64,000 nt of DNA from Altericroceibacterium spongiae. GTDB lineage: Bacteria; Pseudomonadota; Alphaproteobacteria; Sphingomonadales; Sphingomonadaceae. The stretch is taken from NCBI RefSeq assembly GCF_003610805.1, contig NZ_RAPF01000005.1, positions 124,001 through 188,000 of the forward strand. The letters are read 5' to 3'. Below the pieces are notes generated by a model. That model was given only the letters and a program-made list of their open reading frames with translations, had not been told where the DNA came from and searched no databases. Shown here in pieces: positions 34,737 through 42,758 of the stretch. A program made the translations under genes and the position numbers. How positions within the stretch are numbered: position 1 is the stretch's first letter; every line of letters starts with the position of its first letter.

Positions 34737-34772
34737 AGGGCTGGCGATGTCCCGCTAGGTGATACCAGCCCT
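34737..34772. terminator. Hairpin between convergent NTF2 and MFS genes
   Basis: AGGGCTGG (34737-34744) and CCAGCCCT (34765-34772), 8 bp stem with a 20-base loop. No strong T-run, so a weak or bidirectional terminator at best. Confidence 0.4.
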
Positions 34773-34785
34773 CTGCCTGACGGGG

Positions 34786-35991
34786 TCAGCTCTGCTTCCT
34801 CGATTGCATGACACCGGGGATCAACAAGGCGATCGCACCGCACAGGCCGACGGGCACGACCAGCGCGAGGAAAAAATAGGCCGGGGTGATTTCGCTTTTG
34901 ATCAGCCACTCTCCAACCATCGGGCCGGCAATGGCACCGAGCCGGGCAATGGCCACCCCTGCGCCTATGGCTGACGACAGAATGTGGGAGGGAAAGAGAG
35001 AGGGTGTCAGCGCCATGATTGCCATATGAATGCCGGTAATGCCTCCGCCTGCCACAATAAGCAGCACGCCCCATTCGAGCGGAGCGGAGGGCAGCAGGCC
35101 GATACCGAACAATGCCAGAGCAACCAGCCCGTAGCCTGACAGGATGGCCGGGCCGGGTTTCCATTTGTCGAGCAGTAGCGAAATAGCGATTCCGAAAACC
35201 AGTCCGCCGCCTTGCAGCAAGCCGGCCAGACGGGAGGAGAAAGCCATGCTGAAACCGGCTTGCGGTAGTAAGGTGGGAAGCCAGCTCGTCAGCATGTAAA
35301 GAGCGACGGAATTCAGCGCATAGATCAGCGCGAACAGGGCAAAGGGCGCGATGTAGGGCTTGCTTATCAATGCCAGCAGCGGGGCACGGGCCGGACTCTT
35401 ATCCTCTGCACCACCCTTGTCATGCAGAAGCGTCCTGGCAGGAAGGCAAAAGGCAAGAGAAACAGCCAGAAATAATGCAAAGACTGCGGGGGTGAAGAAC
35501 AGCATTTCCCACCCGCCGAACCGGACGAGCTCAGGGGCCAGTATACCGGCACTCATGGCTCCGATAGCGATACCGGCTGAGACCAGCGACATGACGAAAG
35601 ACCGTTTGTCTGGCGGAGCCAGCTCGGCGGACAGGGCACTGACATTGGGCAGGCAGGCGCCCAGCGCTATGCCGGTAGCCAGACGCCAAAGCGCGAAATG
35701 GGCAACGCTATCCGCAAAGGCTGTGCCGAAAGTGGTGACGGCAATGCCGAGACAGGCGCTGACGATCAGAAGGCGCCGCCCAAACCGGTCGCCCAGCGGC
35801 GCGACAAAAAGCGCTCCGACTCCGAGCCCGACCAGTACAGCAGAAAAAACCACGCCGAAATCATCGGGGGAAAGCTGCAATTGGGGCGCGAGATAGGGCA
35901 GGGCGAGCGGCATGGCATTAAGATCGAAGCCATCGATCAGCATGACACCGCCAATCAGCACGAGCGTCAGGAAGCGCATGAAATTGCTCAT
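34786..35991 (-). CDS. MFS transporter, aromatic acid:H+ symporter (AAHS) type
   Basis: A 401-residue, 12-helix major facilitator protein. The first helix contains DGFDLNAMPLALPYLAP, the DGxD motif of PcaK-like aromatic acid symporters, and the loop after helix 2 has APLGDRFGRRLLI (motif A of MFS). A second DRxGR-like loop is less clear (LLLDKWKPGP). It probably imports a hydroxylated aromatic acid. The ATG at 35991 gives the normal family N-terminus; a frame extending to 36108 adds 39 basic residues. A 14 bp palindrome lies 50 bp upstream. Confidence 0.83.
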   Translation of the reverse strand: MSNFMRFLTLVLIGGVMLIDGFDLNAMPLALPYLAPQLQLSPDDFGVVFSAVLVGLGVGALFVAPLGDRFGRRLLIVSACLGIAVTTFGTAFADSVAHFALWRLATGIALGACLPNVSALSAELAPPDKRSFVMSLVSAGIAIGAMSAGILAPELVRFGGWEMLFFTPAVFALFLAVSLAFCLPARTLLHDKGGAEDKSPARAPLLALISKPYIAPFALFALIYALNSVALYMLTSWLPTLLPQAGFSMAFSSRLAGLLQGGGLVFGIAISLLLDKWKPGPAILSGYGLVALALFGIGLLPSAPLEWGVLLIVAGGGITGIHMAIMALTPSLFPSHILSSAIGAGVAIARLGAIAGPMVGEWLIKSEITPAYFFLALVVPVGLCGAIALLIPGVMQSRKQS

Positions 35992-36040
35992 GGTTTCATA
36001 TCCAGCGATGAGGTGAACCCACGGAATGCAAATCGTTGCG

Positions 36041-36054
36041 TATGTTCGAACATA
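36041..36054. promoter_or_regulatory. 14 bp perfect palindrome upstream of the MFS gene
   Basis: TATGTTCGAACATA, fully symmetric, 50 bp before the transporter start codon. It is unlike motifs A and B, so it may be the operator of a third regulator or part of a promoter. Confidence 0.45.
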
Positions 36055-36175
36055 TCTCTCCCTGGCCTTTGAATATCTGCCATAATTTTTTCTGCTCCAG
36101 CGGCTCATGTCCTAATCCTGCCCGCTGGCAAGAATCAGGGATGGCGTTGGGGTTGCATAAGGGATAGGAGAAAAG

Positions 36176-36197
36176 TAACGATCGTTAAAGTTAAAGA
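36176..36197 (+). promoter_or_regulatory. Motif A operator candidate, SDR-flavocytochrome operon
   Basis: Perfect palindrome TAACGATCGTTA (36176-36187), then AA and GTTAAAG. Its core is identical to the site at 24488. It ends 33 bp before the SDR start codon and is 185 bp from the divergent MFS start. Confidence 0.65.
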
Positions 36198-36230
36198 CGC
36201 CGAAAGCGGCGCTGATGGAGTGGGAGAATT

Positions 36231-36995
36231 ATGGAATCGAATGGCAAACTGGCTATCGTCACCGGTGGCAATTCAGGACTCGGCGAAGCGACCGCGAAAG
36301 CGTTGCTCGCAGCCGGGGCGCGCGTCGTGACGTTCGACCTGGACGGCACTGCGCCGGAGGGGGCGGACTTTATGCCCTGCAATGTTGCCGATGGTGCGGC
36401 AGTCAGGGCTGCCGTGGCGCAGGTCGCGGAGCGGTATGGCGAGATCGCTATTCTCGTCAATTGTGCCGGTGTGGGTGGCATCGGTGTTATCGCGAATGCC
36501 GATGCACCGGGCAATCTTGAGGATTTTCGCCGGGTTATCGACGTCAATCTGATCGGAGCGGCCAATGTAACCGCCGAAGTGGCGCACCACATGGCGAACA
36601 ATACGCCTTCCGGTTCTGATGAAGAGCGCGGTGTCATCATCAATGCCTGCTCGATTGCCAGTTTCGAAGGGCAGGAAGGAATGGGCGCCTATACCGCTTC
36701 CAAAGCCGCGCTCGCCGGGCTGACTCTTGTGTGGGCGCGCGACCTGTCCAGATATCATATCCGTTGCGCTGGCGTTGCGCCGGGTTTCTTTGCTACGCCG
36801 ATGGTCGCAGGTCTCCCGCCTGCTCTGGTCGACGAATTGCTGGCCGATAGCGAATATCCCAAACGGGCAGGCAAGCCGGAAGAGTTTGCCGAGGCGGCAA
36901 TCTTCATTATCCGCTCGCCAATGTTCAACGGGGATGTCATGCGGCTGGATGCGGGAACCCGTCCCCCGGCGCGTACAAGCTGGTCCGCGAGTTGA
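36231..36995 (+). CDS. Short-chain dehydrogenase/reductase
   Basis: A 254-residue SDR: GGNSGLGEATAKALL at 13-27, acidic FDLDG after beta-2 (suggesting NAD preference), NCAGVGG, VNLIGAANVT, Ser in INACSIASFEG and YTASK at about 152-156. GGGAG precedes the ATG. It is first in an apparent operon with the FAD oxidase (14 bp), cytochrome and Tat-signal genes. It could oxidise the benzylic alcohol made by the flavocytochrome, a usual pairing in 4-alkylphenol pathways. Confidence 0.85.
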   Translation: MESNGKLAIVTGGNSGLGEATAKALLAAGARVVTFDLDGTAPEGADFMPCNVADGAAVRAAVAQVAERYGEIAILVNCAGVGGIGVIANADAPGNLEDFRRVIDVNLIGAANVTAEVAHHMANNTPSGSDEERGVIINACSIASFEGQEGMGAYTASKAALAGLTLVWARDLSRYHIRCAGVAPGFFATPMVAGLPPALVDELLADSEYPKRAGKPEEFAEAAIFIIRSPMFNGDVMRLDAGTRPPARTSWSAS

Positions 36996-37009
36996 GAAAG
37001 TAGAGAGAA

Positions 37010-38572
37010 ATGGCCGATATACCCCTCCCTCCTGGAATTGATACGCAGCGCCTGCAACAGGCCCGGCGCGCTTTTGAAAGTGCGCTCGGTGCCGATAAGG
37101 TGTTTTTCGAAGATCTCGACCGTGAGACCTATAGCGACAAATTTGCCGTAAACGATGCAGCGCATCATCCTTCGGGCGCTATTGCCCCTGAAACAGTGGA
37201 TGAAGTTCAGGCTGCAATGCGGATTGCCAATCAGTATCGGATCCCTGTCTGGCCGATCAGCCGCGGCAAGAATCTGGGTTATGGCGGCAATGCACCCGAA
37301 TTGTCGGGCAGTGTCGTGATGGACCTGTCGCGCATGAAGAAGATCGAGTTCGATGAGCAGATGGGAACGGTGGTTGTCGAGCCCGGCGTGGGCTTTTATG
37401 ACCTCTATGATTATCTGAAAGCGAACAATCTGCCTTACTGGCTCTCGACGCCCGGCAATAGCTGGGGTTCGGTGATGGGCAATGCGCTCGATCGCGGTGT
37501 CGGGTACACTCCCTATGGTGAGAACACCAAGAAGATCTGCGGCATGGAAGTGGTGCTGCCCGATGGCGATCTGGTGCGCACGGGTATGGGGGCATTTTCC
37601 AATGCGCCGACCTGGCAGGCCTATCCTTTCGGTTATGGTCCCGCCTGGGATCAGATGTTCGTTCAGTCCAATTTCGGCGTGGTGACCAAGATGGGTTTGT
37701 GGCTGATGCCGGAACCCGAATCCCTGATGGGTATGGATGTCGAATTTGACAGCCCGGAAGATCTGAAAGCGATGGTTGACACAATCGGCCCGCTCCGCCG
37801 CGAAGGCCTTCTTCAGCAAAGTCCGTCTATCGGAAACTGGTTGCGTGCCGCTGCTGTTCTGACCACACGCGGCGAATGGACGGACAAGCCCGGCGCGCTG
37901 AGCGATGATGTTATCAGCGCGATTCGCAAGCGGTTCAATATTGGCTGGTGGGGCGTTTCATTGCGCCTCTATGGTCGGGAAGAGGTCAACAAGGCTTCTT
38001 ATAAGGTGCTTGAAAAAGCTATTAACGACATCAATCCGATGCTCATCAAGCCGACCAAATGGGTCAAAGGCGAACCGATCGAACATACGGGATGGACGGG
38101 CACGCCGATGACCTTCCCGATGCAGAATGTGAACTGGTATGGCGGCCGTGGCGGACATATCGGCTTCTCTCCGGTGCTTCCGCAAGATGGCAGTCTGGCG
38201 CTTGCTCAGTTCAAGCGGACATATGACCGCTATAAGGAATATGGCATGGATTATCAGGGCAGTTTCGCTTTTGGCGAAAGGCATCTGACCAATGTGAATG
38301 CCATGATTTTCAATAAGGACGATCCCGAGATGATGAAGCGGATCGATCCGTTTTTCCGTCGGCTGGTCGCCGATGCCGCCGAGCATGGCTATGGCGAATA
38401 CCGGACTCATCTCGATTATATGGATCTCGTCGCCAAAACATATGATTTCAACGATCACGCGATGCGACGCCTGAACGAGAAAGTGAAGAATGCGCTCGAT
38501 CCCAATGGCATCCTGGCACCGGGTAAGAGCGGAATCTGGCCTACCAATCTGAGCGGAGAACGCGAAGCATGA
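37010..38572 (+). CDS. Flavoprotein subunit of a p-cresol methylhydroxylase-type (VAO family) dehydrogenase
   Basis: A 520-residue VAO/PCMH-family flavoprotein. The FAD domain has PVWPISRGKNLGYGGNAPELSGSVV and VVVEPGVGFYDLYDYL. The C-terminus YGEYRTHLDYMD places Tyr464-Arg465 at the catalytic Tyr-Arg pair of 4-cresol dehydrogenase, and DPNGILAPGKSGIWP is the family tail. These enzymes oxidise para-alkylphenols such as p-cresol, eugenol or pinoresinol through quinone methides. Its stop overlaps the start of a cytochrome c gene (ATGA), as in PCMH, eugenol hydroxylase and pinoresinol hydroxylase, so it is a flavocytochrome, not an oxygen-using VAO. The covalent-FAD residue cannot be fixed by eye. 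Confidence 0.87.
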   Translation: MADIPLPPGIDTQRLQQARRAFESALGADKVFFEDLDRETYSDKFAVNDAAHHPSGAIAPETVDEVQAAMRIANQYRIPVWPISRGKNLGYGGNAPELSGSVVMDLSRMKKIEFDEQMGTVVVEPGVGFYDLYDYLKANNLPYWLSTPGNSWGSVMGNALDRGVGYTPYGENTKKICGMEVVLPDGDLVRTGMGAFSNAPTWQAYPFGYGPAWDQMFVQSNFGVVTKMGLWLMPEPESLMGMDVEFDSPEDLKAMVDTIGPLRREGLLQQSPSIGNWLRAAAVLTTRGEWTDKPGALSDDVISAIRKRFNIGWWGVSLRLYGREEVNKASYKVLEKAINDINPMLIKPTKWVKGEPIEHTGWTGTPMTFPMQNVNWYGGRGGHIGFSPVLPQDGSLALAQFKRTYDRYKEYGMDYQGSFAFGERHLTNVNAMIFNKDDPEMMKRIDPFFRRLVADAAEHGYGEYRTHLDYMDLVAKTYDFNDHAMRRLNEKVKNALDPNGILAPGKSGIWPTNLSGEREA

Positions 38573-38985
38573 GGGTTTTCGGTTTTTTGGGCCTTGCCGC
38601 CGCGGCATTGAGCCTCGCGGCATGTTCGGGTTCGGGCGATGACACCACGCAAACTGACGGTGCGAAGCAGGGGCCTCCGCCCATGCCCGAACCTATCACT
38701 CTGTCCCAGCGGCCCGATGCGACCGGTGGCGAGAAGCTTTATGTCGAAAAATGTATGATGTGCCACGGCCCGAACGGTATGGGTACCGGTCTTCTGGCGC
38801 GTCGCATGGATGTTCCGCTGCTCGAAGAGCGTGACGATCTGACGGTCGACTACGTGACGCAGGCTGCCCGCATGGGCATTGGCAATATGCCGGCTATCCC
38901 GCGCGGTGAAGTGAGCGATGAGCAGCTGGAACAGATCGCCCAATATCTGGCAAGTAAAAATCCGGATGCAGGGGACGGGGCATGA
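38569..38985 (+). CDS. Class I cytochrome c subunit of the flavocytochrome
   Basis: A 138-residue monoheme cytochrome. An N-terminal lipobox-like sequence (LSLAACSGS, Cys19) suggests a membrane-anchored periplasmic lipoprotein. The heme motif is CMMCH (62-66), and Met107 in GIGNMPAIP is the likely sixth ligand. It would accept electrons from the preceding flavoprotein. A lipid anchor is unusual compared with soluble PchC. It overlaps both neighbours by 4 bp. Confidence 0.88.
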   Translation: MRVFGFLGLAAAALSLAACSGSGDDTTQTDGAKQGPPPMPEPITLSQRPDATGGEKLYVEKCMMCHGPNGMGTGLLARRMDVPLLEERDDLTVDYVTQAARMGIGNMPAIPRGEVSDEQLEQIAQYLASKNPDAGDGA

Positions 38986-39530
38986 TTGAGGCGGATCGCC
39001 GAACGGTCATTGGCGGCGCTGCGCTGGGGATGATGGCCATTCCGACCGTTGCCGGTCTGGCCAGCTGGCGCTGGAAGCATGGCGATGGCCGCGTTTTGCT
39101 GCATGATGATACGCTTTCGGCAGGGCGGCGTTTCGCGGCTGCCGGTCAAGGCTATGGTCACACCGCTATCAAGCTTGAGGGCGACCGGGTGCGTCTGGCG
39201 CGCGACGTTCTGGATCGCCGCCCGGCTATGATTGCGGGCGTGACCCGTCATGCCGATCAGTTGCTGATCGAGGATGTCGCCCGCGAAGCCGGTTATCGGC
39301 GCGTAGCTTTGTTGCAGGGGCGGGAGCGCACCTGCATGGCGCAGGATTGCCGGTCGGGCTGGCAGGCGCTGGGCCGGATGGTTCGTTCGGCCGGGTATGA
39401 CTGGGTGGAAGCGCTGGCGGCGTTCACTGCCGCGCAGGCCGATAATATCGGGCCTCTATTGCCGCAGTCCGCGCATGCGGCACCGGATATCGGCCTTGTA
39501 TTGGGCTGGGTGCTGGCTCCGAAAGGATAA
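38982..39530 (+). CDS. Unknown Tat-signal protein linked to the flavocytochrome
   Basis: A 182-residue protein coupled to the cytochrome gene by an ATGA overlap. The N-terminus ADRRTVIGGAALGMMAIPTVAGLA looks like a twin-arginine signal or signal anchor. The rest is soluble, with RTCMAQDCRSGW holding its only two cysteines and an Ala-rich tail. I recognise no domain. Three-gene coupling suggests a part in maturation or electron transfer of the flavocytochrome. The VAO flavoprotein itself has no visible signal peptide, so it may be exported with a partner. Confidence 0.6.
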   Translation: MIEADRRTVIGGAALGMMAIPTVAGLASWRWKHGDGRVLLHDDTLSAGRRFAAAGQGYGHTAIKLEGDRVRLARDVLDRRPAMIAGVTRHADQLLIEDVAREAGYRRVALLQGRERTCMAQDCRSGWQALGRMVRSAGYDWVEALAAFTAAQADNIGPLLPQSAHAAPDIGLVLGWVLAPKG

Positions 39531-39535
39531 GGGAA

Positions 39536-39569
39536 AGCATCCCCCTCCCGCTATCGGAAGGGGGATGCT
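39536..39569 (+). terminator. Terminator hairpin after the flavocytochrome operon
   Basis: AGCATCCCCCT (39536-39546) pairs with AGGGGGATGCT (39559-39569); T5 appears about 10 bases later. It lies between convergent genes and may serve both. Confidence 0.75.
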
Positions 39570-39575
39570 CTCATC

Positions 39576-40070
39576 TCACTTTTTAATCATGAGCGAAGCT
39601 GGCCGTTTGCGCGGGACCCAATGGCCACGACCGGGGAAGTTCTGCAAGACTTCACCGTCCCACAGGCGCACCGTGCGGCGCTTGAATCGCCATTTGCCGT
39701 CTGCGCCTTTCACGGCATGATCGTCATACCAGCCGGTGAAACGCAGCAGATAGGGCGGCTCATCTTCGCATTCGGTGACGAAAGCAAAGCTCTTCATTTT
39801 CACTGAGCCATCGTCCTGCGGCATATATTGCGTCTGGGTAACGTGATGCTGGCGGCCGGGGAAACCTTCGGCATTGCGGTAATGTTCGGCAATACCGCGA
39901 ATTCCTTCATGGCCTTCCCAGATATCGGGATCTTCAAAGACCTCCTCGCTCATCACCGCATCTTCGGTGAAGCATTCAACCAGCGCATCTACATCCCCTG
40001 TATCGAGGGCCCAGCTATAGGCGGCAATCAGATCCTGCAGGCCAAAACGGTCTTCAACGGTCAATTTCAT
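39576..40070 (-). CDS. NTF2-fold protein, candidate LdpA-type diarylpropane lyase
   Basis: A 164-residue SnoaL_4-like protein, start at 40070 with GAGAGGAA upstream. Features: FGLQDLIAAYSWALDTGDVDALVECFTEDAV, GRQHHVTQTQY near the middle and WRFKRRTVRLWDGEVLQNFPG at the end. LdpA of N. aromaticivorans, a cofactor-free NTF2-fold enzyme, converts a 1,2-diarylpropane-1,3-diol to lignostilbene plus formaldehyde. A dioxygenase for that product lies 6 kb away and motif A lies upstream of this gene, so an LdpA-like role is a reasonable guess. Other aromatic cyclase or dehydratase roles are possible. Confidence 0.7.
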   Translation of the reverse strand: MKLTVEDRFGLQDLIAAYSWALDTGDVDALVECFTEDAVMSEEVFEDPDIWEGHEGIRGIAEHYRNAEGFPGRQHHVTQTQYMPQDDGSVKMKSFAFVTECEDEPPYLLRFTGWYDDHAVKGADGKWRFKRRTVRLWDGEVLQNFPGRGHWVPRKRPASLMIKK

Positions 40071-40093
40071 GGAAATTCCTCTCTCCCTTTCTT

Positions 40094-40115
40094 GCTTCAA
40101 CCGTAACACTCGTTA
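40094..40115 (-). promoter_or_regulatory. Motif A operator candidate, NTF2/NmrA divergent region
   Basis: On the reverse strand TAACGAGTGTTA (40115-40104), then CG and GTTGAAG. It sits in the 95 bp between the NTF2 gene and the NmrA-like gene, so it could control both. Confidence 0.6.
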
Positions 40116-40165
40116 TTATTAGCTGCAAGCGGTCAAACCTGCATAGTGAATTAAGGGAGAGTTGA

Positions 40166-41080
40166 ATGGGCAAGATTATCGTCACTGGTGCATCCGGTGC
40201 ATTTGGCGGAGCTGCGGCGCGCGGCCTGCTGGAAAAATGTGCGCCGGAAGATCTGGTATTCTTGTCTCGCACGCCGAAGAAATTGCAGGAATTCGCCGAT
40301 CTGGGTGTCGAATGCCGCGCTGCGGATTTTGACGATCCTGCCAGCCTTGTCTCGGCCATGCAGGGTGGTGAGCGTATGCTGCTGATTTCCACTGCGCGCG
40401 TCGGAACCCGGGTGGAGCAGCACAGAAATGCGGTTGAAGCTGCCGTTGCGCAGGGGGTGAAGCATATTGTCTACACTTCGCTCATCAATGCTGACAGGGC
40501 GGACAATCCCGCTATCGTGAAACTCGACCACCGCGCCACCGAGGAGATTATCGAAGGATCGGGTGCGGCATGGACGCATTTGAGAGACAGTCAATATTCC
40601 GAAGCCATTGCGACAGCTATGGCCATTCCGGCGCTGCAAATGGGTGTGAAACCGGATAATTGCGCCGATGGCCGTGTGGGCTTTGTAAGCCGCGACGATT
40701 GCGTGGCGACAGCGGTCGGTGTGCTGACGCAAGAGGGTCATGGTAATAAGGCCTATCCTCTCACCGGCCCCGAAGCGTTGTCGATCCCTGAAGCCATGGC
40801 GATGGTGAGCGAAATGGCCGGCAAACCCATCGAAGTGCAGGCGGTCGATGATGATAGCATGTATGAATATTTCGATGCGATGGGCGCTCCGCGCCATGCA
40901 TCCGACATCGTTCCCGACGGTCCCATTCCATGGTCGAGTGATGATATGGTGACATTCGGTGAAGCGATCCGCGAAGGATTCTTCGCAGATGTAACCGATT
41001 GTGTCGAACGCATCACCGGCAAGCCGCCCAGAAGTCTGCGGGAGGTTTTCGAAGCGCATAAGCATTTATGGCCGCAATAA
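40166..41080 (+). CDS. NmrA-like NAD(P)-binding protein
   Basis: A 304-residue atypical SDR. The N-terminal nucleotide motif is VTGASGAFGGAAA (about 6-18), followed by FLSRTPKKL and the YTSLINADR stretch; no YxxxK is placed normally, as usual for NmrA/HSCARG-like and quinone reductase QOR2-like proteins. GAAWTHLRDSQYSE in the middle is typical. It may reduce a quinone or aromatic aldehyde, or act as a redox sensor. It is separated from the aldehyde dehydrogenase by 134 bp on the same strand. Confidence 0.78.
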   Translation: MGKIIVTGASGAFGGAAARGLLEKCAPEDLVFLSRTPKKLQEFADLGVECRAADFDDPASLVSAMQGGERMLLISTARVGTRVEQHRNAVEAAVAQGVKHIVYTSLINADRADNPAIVKLDHRATEEIIEGSGAAWTHLRDSQYSEAIATAMAIPALQMGVKPDNCADGRVGFVSRDDCVATAVGVLTQEGHGNKAYPLTGPEALSIPEAMAMVSEMAGKPIEVQAVDDDSMYEYFDAMGAPRHASDIVPDGPIPWSSDDMVTFGEAIREGFFADVTDCVERITGKPPRSLREVFEAHKHLWPQ

Positions 41081-41214
41081 TCATGATGTTGCTGAAGATC
41101 CGGCAGGCCCGGCTCGGCTTCGCAGGGCGGAAGCGGAGAGCCTGTTGAATTTTGTCCAATCACTGACCCGTTCGACCGCACGGGCTAACGAAAGCGGGAA
41201 TAAGGAGGAATGCC

Positions 41215-42684
41215 ATGACACCTGAAGGTGTAAATATCACTCATCCCGATAAGCTGTTTATTGGCGGCGAATGGGTTGCGGCGACCAGTGGTCGTGAAAT
41301 TGAACTGGTCTCGCCCAACAGCGAGGAAGTTGTCGGCCGCGTTGCCGAAGCCAGCAAGGAGGATATGGATAAGGCGGTTGCCGCAGCGCGCACCGCTTTT
41401 GACCATGGCCCCTGGCCCTCTACCCCGCCTGCCGAACGGGCCGCCAAACTGATGGAGATGGCTGAATATCTTGAAAAGCGTATGCCGGAACTCTGTGCTG
41501 CATGGACAGCGCAGGTCGGCGGTCTGGCCAGTTTCGCGCCGCAGATGCATGGTGGTGCAATCATGCAGCTCAAGGCGATTGCCGATCTCGGCAATACATA
41601 TGAATTCGTCCAGAAGCGCCCCAGCATGATGGTGGAAACCGCGCTTATCGCGAAGGAGCCGGTTGGTGTGGTTGCCGCGATTGCACCGTGGAATGCGCCT
41701 TTCGGCATCATGATCGCCAAAGTCGGCTATGCTCTGGTGGCCGGTTGCCCGGTTATTGTGAAACCTTCGCCCGAAACGCCGCTCGAAGCCTATATCATTG
41801 CCGAAGCCGCCGAGGCGGTTGGTTTGCCCGCCGGCACGGTCAATCTGGCTGTCGGTGAGCGCGAGGCATCTGACCATCTCGTGCAGAATCCGGGGATCGA
41901 CAAAGTGTCCTTCACCGGATCGACCGGCGCCGGGAAACGCATCGGTGAAGTATGCGCGAGCCGTGTTGCGCGGTGCACGCTCGAACTGGGCGGCAAATCG
42001 GCCGCGATCATTTCTGACGATTATCCGATCGAAGCGGCTGCCGGACTGCTCGGCAACACGATCACGATCATGAGCGGGCAGGTTTGTGCAATGCTGAGTC
42101 GGGCCATCGTGACTAAAGACCGCCACGATGAGCTCGCCGAAGCCATCGCCAAAGTCATGCAGGGCATCACGATCGGTCATAGTGAGGACGAGAATACGCA
42201 GCTTGGGCCACTCGCCATGAAGCGTCAGCTCGAACGGGTCGAGATGTATGTTGAGGAAGGTAAGAAAACAGCCGATCTGGTAACCGGCGGTGCGCGGCCG
42301 ACCCATATGAACAAGGGTTTTTTCATGGAGCCGACTTTGTTTGCCAATGTGGACAATACCAGCCGTATTGCACAGGAAGAAATCTTCGGCCCGGTTCTGT
42401 GCCTCATTCCGGCAGAGGATGAAGAAGATGCCATCCGTATTGCCAATGAAAGCGATTACGGCCTCAACGGATCGGTGCTGACCAATGACGCCGATACGGC
42501 TTATCGCGTAGGTCGCCGGATTCGCACGGGCGGTTTCGGCCAGAATGGTTTGCAGATGGATTTCAACCTGCCTTTCGGCGGCTTCAAACAATCGGGGATC
42601 GGCCGGGAAGGCGGGCCGGATGGGATCGAGGCTTATCTCGAAACCAAGACCATGTTGTTGACCGGCACACCCAGTTCGATCTGA
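41215..42684 (+). CDS. NAD(P)-dependent aldehyde dehydrogenase
   Basis: A 489-residue ALDH. Seen are the cofactor region APWNAPFGI, FTGSTGAGKRIGE, the general base Glu in CTLELGGKSAA, and the catalytic Cys in SGQVCAML, followed by EEIFGPVLCLI and PFGGFKQSGIGREGG. GGAGG precedes the ATG. In this setting the likely substrate is an aromatic aldehyde such as vanillin from stilbene cleavage or the product of the flavocytochrome/SDR pair. The specificity cannot be told from the sequence. A terminator follows. Confidence 0.9.
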   Translation: MTPEGVNITHPDKLFIGGEWVAATSGREIELVSPNSEEVVGRVAEASKEDMDKAVAAARTAFDHGPWPSTPPAERAAKLMEMAEYLEKRMPELCAAWTAQVGGLASFAPQMHGGAIMQLKAIADLGNTYEFVQKRPSMMVETALIAKEPVGVVAAIAPWNAPFGIMIAKVGYALVAGCPVIVKPSPETPLEAYIIAEAAEAVGLPAGTVNLAVGEREASDHLVQNPGIDKVSFTGSTGAGKRIGEVCASRVARCTLELGGKSAAIISDDYPIEAAAGLLGNTITIMSGQVCAMLSRAIVTKDRHDELAEAIAKVMQGITIGHSEDENTQLGPLAMKRQLERVEMYVEEGKKTADLVTGGARPTHMNKGFFMEPTLFANVDNTSRIAQEEIFGPVLCLIPAEDEEDAIRIANESDYGLNGSVLTNDADTAYRVGRRIRTGGFGQNGLQMDFNLPFGGFKQSGIGREGGPDGIEAYLETKTMLLTGTPSSI

Positions 42685-42699
42685 TCGCCGGCTATAAAG

Positions 42700-42736
42700 C
42701 AAAGGCCTGTTCCCTATGACGGGGAGCAGGCCTTTT
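42700..42736. terminator. Intrinsic terminator after the aldehyde dehydrogenase
   Basis: AAAGGCCTG (42701-42709) with CAGGCCTTTT downstream and an inner CCC/GGG pairing. It lies between convergent genes and is usable from both sides. Confidence 0.8.
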
Positions 42737-42758
42737 CCGTTTCAGAGCAGCAATGCTT

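Noticed and set aside
36755-37819. Reverse-strand frame of about 350 codons across the SDR and flavoprotein genes
   Set aside because: Spans two well-supported genes on the other strand and has no recognisable domain.
41185-42702. Long reverse-strand open frame across the aldehyde dehydrogenase gene
   Set aside because: The forward strand has all ALDH motifs; the reverse frame is a codon-bias shadow.
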